Positions 52,468 to 60,888 of a DNA stretch of 64,000 nucleotides are shown here, piece by piece. The stretch lies in contig NZ_CP139247.1 in assembly GCF_034087045.1 (NCBI RefSeq), positions 1,488,001 through 1,552,000 of the forward strand, in the 5' to 3' direction. Numbering within the stretch: the stretch's first letter is position 1; each line of letters opens with the position of its first letter. The stretch comes from Chitinophaga sancti (lineage in GTDB: Bacteria > Bacteroidota > Bacteroidia > Chitinophagales > Chitinophagaceae). The notes below the pieces were generated by a model that had not been told where the DNA came from, made no database searches, and saw nothing but the letters and a program-made list of their open reading frames with translations. The position numbers were made by a program, and so were the translations under genes.

Positions 52468-52593
52468 ATTTTATAAAAATCCGGTGAAACGAAAAAACAA
52501 ACTATGGACATTAATATTTTTTAATACTGTTATGTACTAACCGTGTACAGAAAGTGGATCGGGATAGGGTGCATAACCCCAAACAGCTAGAAG

Positions 52594-53223
52594 ATGAGAA
52601 ACGTAATTCAAGTAGTAAGAGAGGCATTGCTCACCAATTTCAGGGAGTTAGACAAGTGGTTTGATAAAGAAGCTGACCTGTTACACTATAAACCTGACGC
52701 GGGGCACTGGAATGCCAGAGAAGTGCTGGAACATATCAGCCTTACAAATTATTTCCTGTTACTGATTATTAACAAGAGTACACGTCGTGCCCTGGATCGC
52801 AGACATGCGGCCGGAGCGATTACATTGCCTGCAGATTACCATGAAAAGTTTGACCAGATCGATGTAATAGGTAGCCGTTCTTTTGGATGGATCAGACCTG
52901 AACACCTGGAGCCTAGCGGCCTGCAGGACATACACGAAATCAGAACCCTGCTCAAACAACAGTTTGCGCAATGTATGTATAATCTTAGTCTGCTGAAAAA
53001 TGGAGAAGGCAGGTTGGTACTTACCAACATGTCTGTGAATCACCTGGGCAAACTGGATATTTACCAGTACATCTACTTTTTAACTAAACACATTGAGCGT
53101 CACATTCGCCAAATGGAAAGGTTAAAAAGAGAATATAATGGAGAAAAAGAACCGGCTACACGTATTGTGACATCCATCGTAGATGCGCCAGACGAAGCAG
53201 CAGCAGATATGGCAGTGCTATAA
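52594..53223 (+). CDS. DinB-superfamily protein
   Basis: The 209 residues have the four-helix DinB/YfiT pattern. The metal-binding histidines appear at EVLEHISLTNYF (about residue 50) and YIYFLTKHIERHIRQMERL (about 165-183), giving the three-histidine triad. Members include thiol transferases and stress-induced proteins, but most have unknown reactions. It lies between the small-gene region and the AAA gene, on the same strand, and is not tightly linked to either. Confidence 0.82.
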   Translation: MRNVIQVVREALLTNFRELDKWFDKEADLLHYKPDAGHWNAREVLEHISLTNYFLLLIINKSTRRALDRRHAAGAITLPADYHEKFDQIDVIGSRSFGWIRPEHLEPSGLQDIHEIRTLLKQQFAQCMYNLSLLKNGEGRLVLTNMSVNHLGKLDIYQYIYFLTKHIERHIRQMERLKREYNGEKEPATRIVTSIVDAPDEAAADMAVL

Positions 53224-53428
53224 TGGTCAACTATATTGCTCATCCTTTGTTTTTTAATCCCGCTGTTCTAATACCATTCAATGTACCGGTAACAATCTTG
53301 TTGCCGGTATTTTTTGTGAAACGAACAGCAACCCTAAAATTTGTTAATATGCCCAAATCAAATTGTAAGAAACATCGTACGTATACCGCGGGGTAATCCT
53401 GCCCTGCCAGTTTTCTTATAGAAGAGTG

Positions 53429-53436
53429 TACCTTTG
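53429..53436 (+). promoter_or_regulatory. TACCTTTG -7 box of the AAA ATPase gene
   Basis: TACCTTTG matches TAnnTTTG, 20 bases before the ATG at 53457. No -33 TTG at the correct spacing was found. Confidence 0.4.
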
Positions 53437-53456
53437 CAATCATTTTTAAAAATCGC

Positions 53457-54524
53457 ATGGAAAATATTTTACAGCAGCGGGTGATCAGTGGGGATACTAT
53501 TTTTGGCAATGGCCTGCTGGAGAGCAGACCCTTTTACCTGTATTATTTCAATAGAATACCTAATATAAGTATGGTTTACGGCATTAACGGTGAGCGGTCG
53601 CTTGCCGCTTTTAAGAATGCCTACAAGGATAAAATATCAGAAGTATACAGAAGGGAAGAAATCGATAAGAAAGATAAAACTTATCAGCATGATCTCTCCA
53701 TTGTTGTGCTCAACAATGAGGTAATGGTGGAGTTTGGCGATGGTTACTGCGAAATACTGCACAATGGCCAGTCAGATCCCATTGTCAAAGAAATAACTAC
53801 CCTGGTAAGAAGATATCGTACCCGCGAAAAGAAAAAGAAATTTGAACTGAACCTGATCACCGTAGAAAATGGCACCCTGACGCTAAAACCTATGGAGTTC
53901 AAGCGGACTAAACTGGACCTGCACCTCTATTATGAGGATGACTTTCTGTCCATCGATCAGCTGATCTACAAACGCCTGAATACAGACGAAGACAAGGGGA
54001 TTGTATTACTGCATGGATTGCCTGGTACCGGTAAGACCACGTACCTGCGGTATCTGATCGGCCGATTGAAGAAGAGAGTGTTATTCCTCTCTCCTGCAGT
54101 GGCCCGCAATATTATGCAGCCTGAGTTTATCGATCTGCTGATTGATAACCCGAACACCATTCTGGTGATTGAAGATGCGGAGAATATCATCATGGATAGA
54201 AAGACTACTGGGAATTCTTCCGTGTCAAACCTCCTGAACCTGTCCGATGGTCTGCTGGCGGACTGTCTGAATGTGCAGGTGATCTGTACTTTCAATAGTG
54301 ATATTTCACAGATTGACAGCGCATTGCTGAGGAAAGGGCGTTTGATCGCTAAGTATGAATTTGGTAAGTTGTCAGTAGATAAGGCGCGTCAGCTGTCAGG
54401 GAAACAGGGTTTCCAGACGTTGATTGATAAGCCGATGACGATAGCCGAGGTGATGAACCAGCATGAGCCCAGCTTTGAAAAGCAGGAGGTGACTATTGGT
54501 TTCAGGGCCGGGTTTAAGATGTAA
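53457..54524 (+). CDS. AAA family ATPase
   Basis: The 355 residues begin with a region of about 180 residues without a recognised domain, then an AAA domain with Walker A GLPGTGKTTYLR at about residue 188, Walker B TILVIEDAENII at about 233, a sensor-like STF-type stretch VICTFNSDISQID, and RKGRLIAKYEF at about 290, which carries the arginine positions of a BCS1-like module. It ends in a short tail. It may be a substrate-remodelling ATPase of the Bcs1-like group, but its target is unknown. It is monocistronic, ending at a strong terminator. Confidence 0.85.
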   Translation: MENILQQRVISGDTIFGNGLLESRPFYLYYFNRIPNISMVYGINGERSLAAFKNAYKDKISEVYRREEIDKKDKTYQHDLSIVVLNNEVMVEFGDGYCEILHNGQSDPIVKEITTLVRRYRTREKKKKFELNLITVENGTLTLKPMEFKRTKLDLHLYYEDDFLSIDQLIYKRLNTDEDKGIVLLHGLPGTGKTTYLRYLIGRLKKRVLFLSPAVARNIMQPEFIDLLIDNPNTILVIEDAENIIMDRKTTGNSSVSNLLNLSDGLLADCLNVQVICTFNSDISQIDSALLRKGRLIAKYEFGKLSVDKARQLSGKQGFQTLIDKPMTIAEVMNQHEPSFEKQEVTIGFRAGFKM

Positions 54525-54549
54525 CTCAGTTAAATTTATTAAATACTTC

Positions 54550-54586
54550 AAAAAGAAGCCCATGCCACAGGCATGGGCTTCTTTTT
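54550..54586. terminator. terminator after the AAA ATPase gene
   Basis: A perfect 17-base-pair stem (AAAAAGAAGCCCATGCC and complement) with loop ACA and a T-tract follows the AAA gene by about 25 bases. Confidence 0.88.
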
Positions 54587-54594
54587 TGCCTTTT

Positions 54595-54622
54595 ACTCAG
54601 TTTTGCCGGAGATAAACTGAGT
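54595..54622. repeat. inverted repeat with the ACTCAGTT motif
   Basis: ACTCAGTTT (54595-54603) pairs with AAACTGAGT (54614-54622). The half-site ACTCAGTT also occurs at 54522 and 56013, on either side of the sterol-desaturase-family gene. Confidence 0.4.
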
Positions 54623-54753
54623 GTGTAGTCTATTGAAACTGTAGACTATTTAAAATAATTATTGTAATATTGCCTTGATCTTGCTCCATTGGCCACCAAC
54701 AGTAGGGCTTTTACCCGTAATTCGAAATCATTCTTGGCGTGCATTTAAATCAC

Positions 54754-55947
54754 ATGGCCTGGGCCGTTCCACTGTTCCTGGGGCTAATGGGCCTGGAATA
54801 CCTTGTTGCCCGTAGAACCGGAAAGAACTATTTTGGTTTTGCCAGCTCCGTCAGCAATCTTAATGTCGGTATCGCGGAGCGATTGCTGGATACCTTCACT
54901 GTAGGGATCTTCTATTTTGTTTACGATACCCTGCACCGTCACTTCGGTATTTTTAATATACAATCGGGCATATTGCTGTGGGTTTCGTTGCTGTTGCTCA
55001 CAGATTTTATCTGGTACTGGTATCACCGGCTGGCACATGAAGTCAACTTTCTCTGGGCTGCCCACGTGGTGCATCACCAAAGTGATGACTTCAACTACAC
55101 CGTTTCTGCCAGAATTACTGTATTTCAGGCTTTTGCCCGTATGTGTTTCTGGGCTATCCTGCCTGTGATCGGTTTTCCACCGGCCATGATCATCAGTGTG
55201 CAACTGGTACATGGTATCTATCCATTCTTTATTCATACCCGTACCATCCCTAAACTGGGGTTTTTGGAATATATTTTTGTCACGCCTTCCCATCACCGTG
55301 TGCACCATGCTTCGAATGACCAGTATCTGGACAAGAACTACGGCGACGTATTCGTATTCTGGGATAAACTGTTTGGAACATTTGTGGTAGAAGAAGAAGA
55401 GCCTGTTTATGGACTCACTAAACCATTGGACAGCAATAGTTTTCTATGGCAGCACTTCCATTTTATATTGGAAATCATTTATACGGTCAAAAAGACCAAA
55501 GGCTTCGGCGAGAAGTGTAAGATCATTTTTGGCCGGCCAGATAAGATAGATCCGGATCTACGGCCCCAGCTGGAAAAGAAGTTCCTGACACCTAACAGGA
55601 GTATACAGGTGACCTCGCGATTGAGTGCCTATGTTGTATGGCAGGTAGCTATAATGCTTATAATCCTGTTTTCATTTTTACTACTGGAATACTATATTCC
55701 CGTATTTATTCAAATTTGCATCACCCTTATTATTTTTCTCACATTGATCAATACCGGGGCTATTTTGGAGCAAAAGCGCTGGGTCTTTTATTTAGAGTAT
55801 GTTCGGTTATTGATTGGATTTGTAATCATATCCTATTATTGGCCTCATCCATTTTTGTTTCTATCATTGCTGATAATACAGTTCCCTTTTTTTCTTTTAC
55901 AGGGAGAAATCAAGCGGGAATATTTTCTTCTACTCTATGGCCGGTGA
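54754..55947 (+). CDS. sterol desaturase / fatty acid hydroxylase family membrane protein
   Basis: The 397-residue (from the ATG at 54754; a GTG at 54739 would add five) membrane protein has the eight-histidine di-iron motifs of the superfamily: HRLAHE, HVVHH and HRVHH. Several hydrophobic helices flank them, and the C-terminal 130 residues add five more helices, as in alkylglycerol-monooxygenase-like proteins. It may hydroxylate or cleave an ether lipid or a carotenoid-type chain. The substrate is unknown. Its gene is 530 bases upstream of the polysaccharide operon and is probably separate. Confidence 0.85.
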   Translation: MAWAVPLFLGLMGLEYLVARRTGKNYFGFASSVSNLNVGIAERLLDTFTVGIFYFVYDTLHRHFGIFNIQSGILLWVSLLLLTDFIWYWYHRLAHEVNFLWAAHVVHHQSDDFNYTVSARITVFQAFARMCFWAILPVIGFPPAMIISVQLVHGIYPFFIHTRTIPKLGFLEYIFVTPSHHRVHHASNDQYLDKNYGDVFVFWDKLFGTFVVEEEEPVYGLTKPLDSNSFLWQHFHFILEIIYTVKKTKGFGEKCKIIFGRPDKIDPDLRPQLEKKFLTPNRSIQVTSRLSAYVVWQVAIMLIILFSFLLLEYYIPVFIQICITLIIFLTLINTGAILEQKRWVFYLEYVRLLIGFVIISYYWPHPFLFLSLLIIQFPFFLLQGEIKREYFLLLYGR

Positions 55948-56259
55948 TTTTCCATTCTTAAAGACATAATAAATATATTATATTCGAAATATAGTATGTA
56001 AATTTGGGTGTTTACTCAGTTAAGTTGGATGTTAACTTGCTAATACTGAAAGTGTTATGCAAATATCCTAAAACCTGGCAGAATTTTTTTATGTCATCCG
56101 GGCGATTTTGGTTGTCCAGATAAGCAAGGTATATTTAATGAAGTGTGTAAGCAGCTTACAATTAATAACATAGTTTTCCATACAAGAACCTATCTGGCGA
56201 TGAAATAACATGCTATTATCTGTTCTAACGATTTGAAATTCCTTACTACGTTGTAAATC

Positions 56260-56373
56260 ATGTCATTTTTATATTTAAAAAAAAACTGGTGGCTAATCGT
56301 AACGATCGTCGCCGGTTTTTCGTTTTATCAGGGGGGTAAAATCGTAATTTCTGCCCAACTGACATTTGTATGA
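56260..56373 (+). pseudogene. probable remnant of a Wzz-type protein N-terminus
   Basis: A 37-codon frame reads YLKKNWWLIVTIVAGF then KIVISAQLTFV before a stop. The first membrane helix after a basic WW turn and the strand after it match the N-terminus of chain-length determinants: the intact Wzz-type protein 2.7 kb downstream has SKWIVVGIFGLVGSG and PKYVGDLTFVLEES in the same order. The rest is lost to stops and drift. It may also be a small expressed membrane peptide. Confidence 0.45.
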
Positions 56374-56382
56374 TATTTTTAA

Positions 56383-56390
56383 TAGATTTG
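56383..56390 (+). promoter_or_regulatory. TAGATTTG -7 box before the polysaccharide operon
   Basis: TAGATTTG matches TAnnTTTG. A TTTG at 56365-56368 lies 14 bases upstream, shorter than usual, so the -33 element is uncertain. It is the best candidate promoter for the SLBB-led operon. Confidence 0.4.
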
Positions 56391-56479
56391 CAAATGTATT
56401 CTTATCAATTAAAGTGGTTGGAATACAGTATGTTAATCTGTTTATTATAATCCTAAGAAGAAATTTTATCTGATAGTTC

Positions 56480-58984
56480 ATGTCCAAAAAAACACTTCTA
56501 CTGCAACTGTTAATGCTGTTTATCGGTCTGGGGGTAAAGGCACAAATTTCGACCAATAGCATGACATCCAGTCAGTTGAGTCAGATAAAGGTGAGCAATC
56601 TAAGTGATGATCAAATTAGGCAAATAGTTGCTGAAATGAAGAAAAATAATGTGTCTTATGATCAAATAGGTTCATATGCCAAGCAAAAGGGGATTGCAGA
56701 TTCTGAGGTAGAAGCACTTAAAACAAGGATTAAGCAGCTGAATCTGGATACAGAATTATCTTCTAATAGTTCAACTAGGAATGGCATGGATTCTACGGGC
56801 CGGCAATACGAGGATGCAGCGGCAGATACGACTTTTTACTGGCAGCAGAAGTATAAGAAAATACTGGATAGGCAGGACTTGGAAAAGGAACTGAAACGCA
56901 GAAAAATATTCGGTACAGAATTATTCAGTAATAAGAATCTCACTTTTGAACCCAATCTTCGTATGGCAACCCCGCCCAATTACAAACTGGCGGCAGATGA
57001 TGAGGTAATCATCGATGTATATGGTTATTCCGAAGTGCAGCACAAGCTGAAAGTAAGCCCTGATGGTTATATCCGTATTCCATATCTGGGACCTGTGTAT
57101 GTGAATGGTCTGACAATGGCTGAAGCTACTCAGCGTATTACCAAGCAACTTTCTACTATCTATAGCGGCATCAAAACAGGCAATACTTCTGTGCAGGTGA
57201 CGCTGGGCAATATCCGCAGCATCAGAATTCTGTTAATTGGTGAGGCGACCCAACCCGGTACGTATACGTTGCCTTCTCTTGCTACAGTAGCCAATGCACT
57301 GTATGTATCAGGCGGTCCGAACGAAAATGGTTCCTTCCGTAATATAGATGTGATCCGGAACGGAAATGTAGTCAGCACTTTTGACCTTTACGATTTTTTG
57401 GTGCATGGTGATCTTTCTAATAATGTGGTATTACAGGATCAGGATATCGTGAAGGTGAATCCTTATAAGTTGAGGGTGGAAGTGACGGGAGAGGTAAAAC
57501 GTCCCGCTATATTTGAGGCCAAAGAAAGAGAAACTTTACAGGACATCATTGAGTTTGCAGGAGGATATACGGACAATGCTTTCCGTGACAACATCAGAGA
57601 TTACAGGGTGAACAAGCGAGCAAGGGAAGTAGTAACCATTCCGGCTGATTCTGTAGCTTTCTTTCGCCTAAAAACAGGTGATAAATTCTATGTAGACTCG
57701 GTAGTATCGCGCTATACAAACAGGGTAACCATTGCGGGGGCTGTATTCCATGCCGGAGATTTTGCCCTGGAGCCTAATATGACTGTGGCGGACCTTATTA
57801 AGAAGGCAGATGGTGTTCAGGAAGAAGCAGTGATGTCACGGGGTGTGATCCGTCGTTTACAGGATGACTATACTCCTTCTATTGTGAATTTTAATGTACA
57901 GGACGTGCTGGACGGAAAAGAAAATATGCCGTTGAAACGGGAAGATAGCGTGATTATCTTTTCTAAACTTAAAGTACGTGAAGAATTTCTTGTAAAAATA
58001 GATGGTGAAGTTAATCAGCCAGGGTACTATATATATGGCGATAGCATGCATCTGGAAGATCTGATTCTGTTGGCGGGAGGACTAAAGAGTGCGGCAAGTT
58101 TGACACATGTAGAAATCTCCCGTCGTATTCATAATAAAGGTGTATATGACTCAGCAGACTTTAGAATGGCGATTACACGACAGTTTGATCTGAATGCTGA
58201 TTTATCGGCAAATGGAGAAGCAAATGCCTTTGCTCTTCAGCCTTTTGATGAAATCATGATTCGCAGGGAGCCTTCTTATTCTGAACAGGCCAATGTGATA
58301 ATAAATGGAGAAATTGCATATCCTGGAATTTATACCATCAACAATAAGAAAGAACGTATTTCCGATGTGATTCGCAGAGCTGGTGGTCTTCGTCCTGATG
58401 CATCTGCAGAAGGAGCATTATTGCTACGCAAAACTTTTGCGAACTCAGCTGACAGTACCTTTCTTTCTAGCAAACTACAAGTGTTTTATAATAAATTGAG
58501 AGATACTTCGAATGTAGAAAGGGTGAAGGATGAAATGACAAAGAAAATGCAATTGCTTGGTATTGAACTGAAAAAGGCACTTGCTAATCCAGGGTCCAAA
58601 TACGATCTGTATCTTGAAGAAGGAGATGTAATCAGGGTACCCAAAAAGTTGCAAACTGTGCAGATGTTTGGTGAAGTGTATTTCCCCAAAAAAGTAAGAT
58701 TTGATAAGAGCTTTACCTTCCGGGATTATGTAAATGGGTCAGGAGGTTTTACAGCCACAGCCTTAAGAAGAAGAAGTTATATTGTATATGCAAACGGAAA
58801 GGTAAAAAGCACGCGCAAAGTATTGTTTTTTAACCGATATCCTAAAGTAGAACCAGGGTCAGAAATCTATGTCCCTCCAAAGAAGCAGCATCAGGGTATG
58901 TCAACAGGTGAAGCTGTTAGCTTAGCTAGTGCGCTTGCCTCTGTTGCACTTGTGATTGTTACAATTATAAACTCAACCAAATAA
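56480..58984 (+). CDS. SLBB-domain polysaccharide export protein (Wza-like)
   Basis: This exporter carries a surface polysaccharide across the outer membrane. The 834 residues start with a signal peptide (KKTLLLQLLMLFIGLGVKAQ). After a helical region come the polysaccharide-export domain (about 165-250, YKLAADDEVIIDVYGYSEVQ) and at least five SLBB repeats (about 255 to 760; e.g. LLIGEATQPGTYTLPS, VTGEVKRPAIFEAKER, INGEIAYPGIYTINN, MFGEVYFPKKVRFDKS). A C-terminal hydrophobic helix (about 810-832) is present. It is the first gene of the operon that continues beyond the window; the next gene begins 33 bases after its stop. Confidence 0.92.
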   Translation: MSKKTLLLQLLMLFIGLGVKAQISTNSMTSSQLSQIKVSNLSDDQIRQIVAEMKKNNVSYDQIGSYAKQKGIADSEVEALKTRIKQLNLDTELSSNSSTRNGMDSTGRQYEDAAADTTFYWQQKYKKILDRQDLEKELKRRKIFGTELFSNKNLTFEPNLRMATPPNYKLAADDEVIIDVYGYSEVQHKLKVSPDGYIRIPYLGPVYVNGLTMAEATQRITKQLSTIYSGIKTGNTSVQVTLGNIRSIRILLIGEATQPGTYTLPSLATVANALYVSGGPNENGSFRNIDVIRNGNVVSTFDLYDFLVHGDLSNNVVLQDQDIVKVNPYKLRVEVTGEVKRPAIFEAKERETLQDIIEFAGGYTDNAFRDNIRDYRVNKRAREVVTIPADSVAFFRLKTGDKFYVDSVVSRYTNRVTIAGAVFHAGDFALEPNMTVADLIKKADGVQEEAVMSRGVIRRLQDDYTPSIVNFNVQDVLDGKENMPLKREDSVIIFSKLKVREEFLVKIDGEVNQPGYYIYGDSMHLEDLILLAGGLKSAASLTHVEISRRIHNKGVYDSADFRMAITRQFDLNADLSANGEANAFALQPFDEIMIRREPSYSEQANVIINGEIAYPGIYTINNKKERISDVIRRAGGLRPDASAEGALLLRKTFANSADSTFLSSKLQVFYNKLRDTSNVERVKDEMTKKMQLLGIELKKALANPGSKYDLYLEEGDVIRVPKKLQTVQMFGEVYFPKKVRFDKSFTFRDYVNGSGGFTATALRRRSYIVYANGKVKSTRKVLFFNRYPKVEPGSEIYVPPKKQHQGMSTGEAVSLASALASVALVIVTIINSTK

Positions 58985-59017
58985 CTATCCAACTTATTAA
59001 AGTTTAAAGAAAGCAAT

Positions 59018-60100
59018 ATGGAACAATCAAATGAGGTGGCTGGCAAGGTGGAAAATGAAGAGATTTCATTAAAGGAATTGATTCTTAAAATACAGGAATG
59101 GTGGCGATATTTATTAAGTAAATGGATAGTAGTTGGAATATTTGGATTAGTAGGCAGTGGGATTGGATTAACCTTCGCTCTTTTTAGTAAGCCTAAATAT
59201 GTTGGAGATTTGACTTTTGTGTTGGAAGAAAGCAGCAAGCCCGGTGGATTAAGCAGTTATGCAGGAGTAGCAAATCAGCTCGGGATAGATCTGAGCTCGA
59301 TGGGTGGGGGAACCAGTGGCCTGTTTTCCGGTGATAATGTAATAGAATTTTTGAAGTCGAGGCTGATGATTGAGAAGACATTATTGACTCCGATAAATGT
59401 AGACGGAAAGGAATTAAGCCTGGCAGAATTTTATATTGAATTCAATGAGATGAGAAATGGTTGGGGCCCCCGACTTTCTGATATACATTTTCCTGTTAAT
59501 CCGGACAGAAAAAAGTTTACCCTATTACAAGATAGTATCCTGAACAGCATGTATGAAATGCTCATTAGGGGGAACCTACAGATAGCGAAGCCTGATAAGA
59601 AACTTAGCTTTATTGACGTGCAGACTACCTCCAGGAATGAATTATTTTCCAAAATCTTTACTGAGCGCCTGGTAGATGAAGCCACTACGTTTTATGCCAT
59701 GATGAAAACCAGGCGATCCAAAGCAAATGTAGATATACTTCAAAGAAAGGCTGACTCAATTGAAATTTTGCTGAACCGTAAGACATATAGTGCCGCAATT
59801 GCCCAGGATCTGAACATGAATCCAGTGAAAAGTCAGGCATCTGTAGGAACAGAGCTTGTATTGAGAGACAAGGTGGTATTGCAAACAATGTTTCAGGACG
59901 TGGTGAAAAATCTGGAGTTGAGTAAGCTAACAATGTCACAGGAGACACCTATTATACAAATTGTGGATACTCCTATATTACCACTGAAAAAGGAGAAATT
60001 AGGGAAAACAAAAGGGGGATTGATCGGAGGTATTTTAGGGGGATTTCTGACTATAAGTGTTCTTTTGGTGAGACGGATTTATAAAAAGATCATGGAATAA
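59018..60100 (+). CDS. Wzz-type chain-length determinant protein
   Basis: The 360 residues have an N-terminal membrane helix (about 36-56; KWIVVGIFGLVGSGIGLTFA), a periplasmic coiled-coil region (about 65-325), and a C-terminal helix (KGGLIGGILGGFLTISVLLV) followed by a short basic tail. The N-terminus shows KPKYVGDLTFVLEE, the signature of Wzz/GNVR proteins. It has no tyrosine kinase domain. Such proteins set the chain length of polysaccharide with the SLBB exporter as partner. It is in the same operon, 33 bases from the exporter and 14 bases from the next gene. Confidence 0.9.
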   Translation: MEQSNEVAGKVENEEISLKELILKIQEWWRYLLSKWIVVGIFGLVGSGIGLTFALFSKPKYVGDLTFVLEESSKPGGLSSYAGVANQLGIDLSSMGGGTSGLFSGDNVIEFLKSRLMIEKTLLTPINVDGKELSLAEFYIEFNEMRNGWGPRLSDIHFPVNPDRKKFTLLQDSILNSMYEMLIRGNLQIAKPDKKLSFIDVQTTSRNELFSKIFTERLVDEATTFYAMMKTRRSKANVDILQRKADSIEILLNRKTYSAAIAQDLNMNPVKSQASVGTELVLRDKVVLQTMFQDVVKNLELSKLTMSQETPIIQIVDTPILPLKKEKLGKTKGGLIGGILGGFLTISVLLVRRIYKKIME

Positions 60101-60114
60101 ATTGAATATTAATT

Positions 60115-60888
60115 ATGAAGGTAGTTATTCTTGCAGGAGGGTTAGGTACAAGATTGTCGGAGGAAACAGTCATTAAGCCCAAACCTATGGTTGAGATTGG
60201 GGGCATTCCCATTCTTTGGCATATTATGAAACTGTATTCTGCATATGGATATAATGATTTTGTAATTTGCCTTGGATATAAGGGATATGTGATAAAGGAA
60301 TATTTTGCAAATTATTTCTTACATAAATCAGATGTAACTATAAACCTGAAAGATAATTCTATGAAGGTGCATGATTCCCAGGTGGAACCATGGAGTATAA
60401 CCCTCGTAGATACAGGGATGGATTCGATGACAGGAGGGCGCATCAAACGTATACAGCCACATATCGGCAATGAGCCATTCCTGTTAACATACGGAGACGG
60501 GGTGAGTAATGTCAACATTAATGAATTAGTGAAATTCCACCGTAACAATAATCGTTATTGTACCGTTACATCCGTACAGCCATCTGGCCGCTTTGGTGCA
60601 TTAAACATTGACAAGGAAAGTAACCAGGTACATTCATTCATGGAGAAACCTAAAGGTGACGGTGCCTGGATCAACGGGGGGTTCTTCGTATGTGAGCCAC
60701 AGGTATTTGACTATATCGATGGTGATGCTACTATTTTTGAACGTACCCCAATGGAGCGGCTGGTTGCAGACAATCAAATGACTGCTTTTAAGCATGAAGG
60801 ATTCTGGAAGCCCATGGATACGCTAAGAGATAAAATGGAGCTGGAGGAAGCCTGGGTAACTAATGCAGCATTATGGAAAATATGGTAA
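60115..60888 (+). CDS. rfbF: glucose-1-phosphate cytidylyltransferase
   Basis: This enzyme makes CDP-glucose from glucose-1-phosphate and CTP, the first committed step of the CDP-deoxyhexose branch. The 257 residues show the nucleotide-binding opening VILAGGLGTRLSEETVIKPK, the YGDGVSNVN motif at about residue 128, and WINGGFFVCEPQVFDYI, diagnostic of the cytidylyl type. Length is as usual. The next gene (rfbG) overlaps it by 16 bases, indicating co-translation of consecutive steps. Confidence 0.95.
   Translation: MKVVILAGGLGTRLSEETVIKPKPMVEIGGIPILWHIMKLYSAYGYNDFVICLGYKGYVIKEYFANYFLHKSDVTINLKDNSMKVHDSQVEPWSITLVDTGMDSMTGGRIKRIQPHIGNEPFLLTYGDGVSNVNINELVKFHRNNNRYCTVTSVQPSGRFGALNIDKESNQVHSFMEKPKGDGAWINGGFFVCEPQVFDYIDGDATIFERTPMERLVADNQMTAFKHEGFWKPMDTLRDKMELEEAWVTNAALWKIW

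Larger units (their letters stand above)
51988..52593. other. intergenic region with two candidate small genes, about 600 bases
   Basis: The region contains a full promoter (52056-52087), a 29-codon cysteine-rich ORF, a strong terminator, a 44-codon ORF, an 8-base-pair hairpin and a second strong terminator, all on the plus strand. The left 65 bases are extremely AT-rich. Both terminators face the plus strand and none ends a known gene. Confidence 0.6.
55948..56479. other. intergenic region upstream of the polysaccharide operon, about 530 bases
   Basis: It contains two -7-like boxes (TAAATTTG at 55999-56006, TAGATTTG at 56383-56390), a 37-codon frame that looks like a Wzz remnant (56260-56373) and an ACTCAGTT half-site at 56013. 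The promoter of the SLBB operon is probably at or near the box at 56383, giving a leader of about 85 bases. No other feature was found. Confidence 0.5.
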
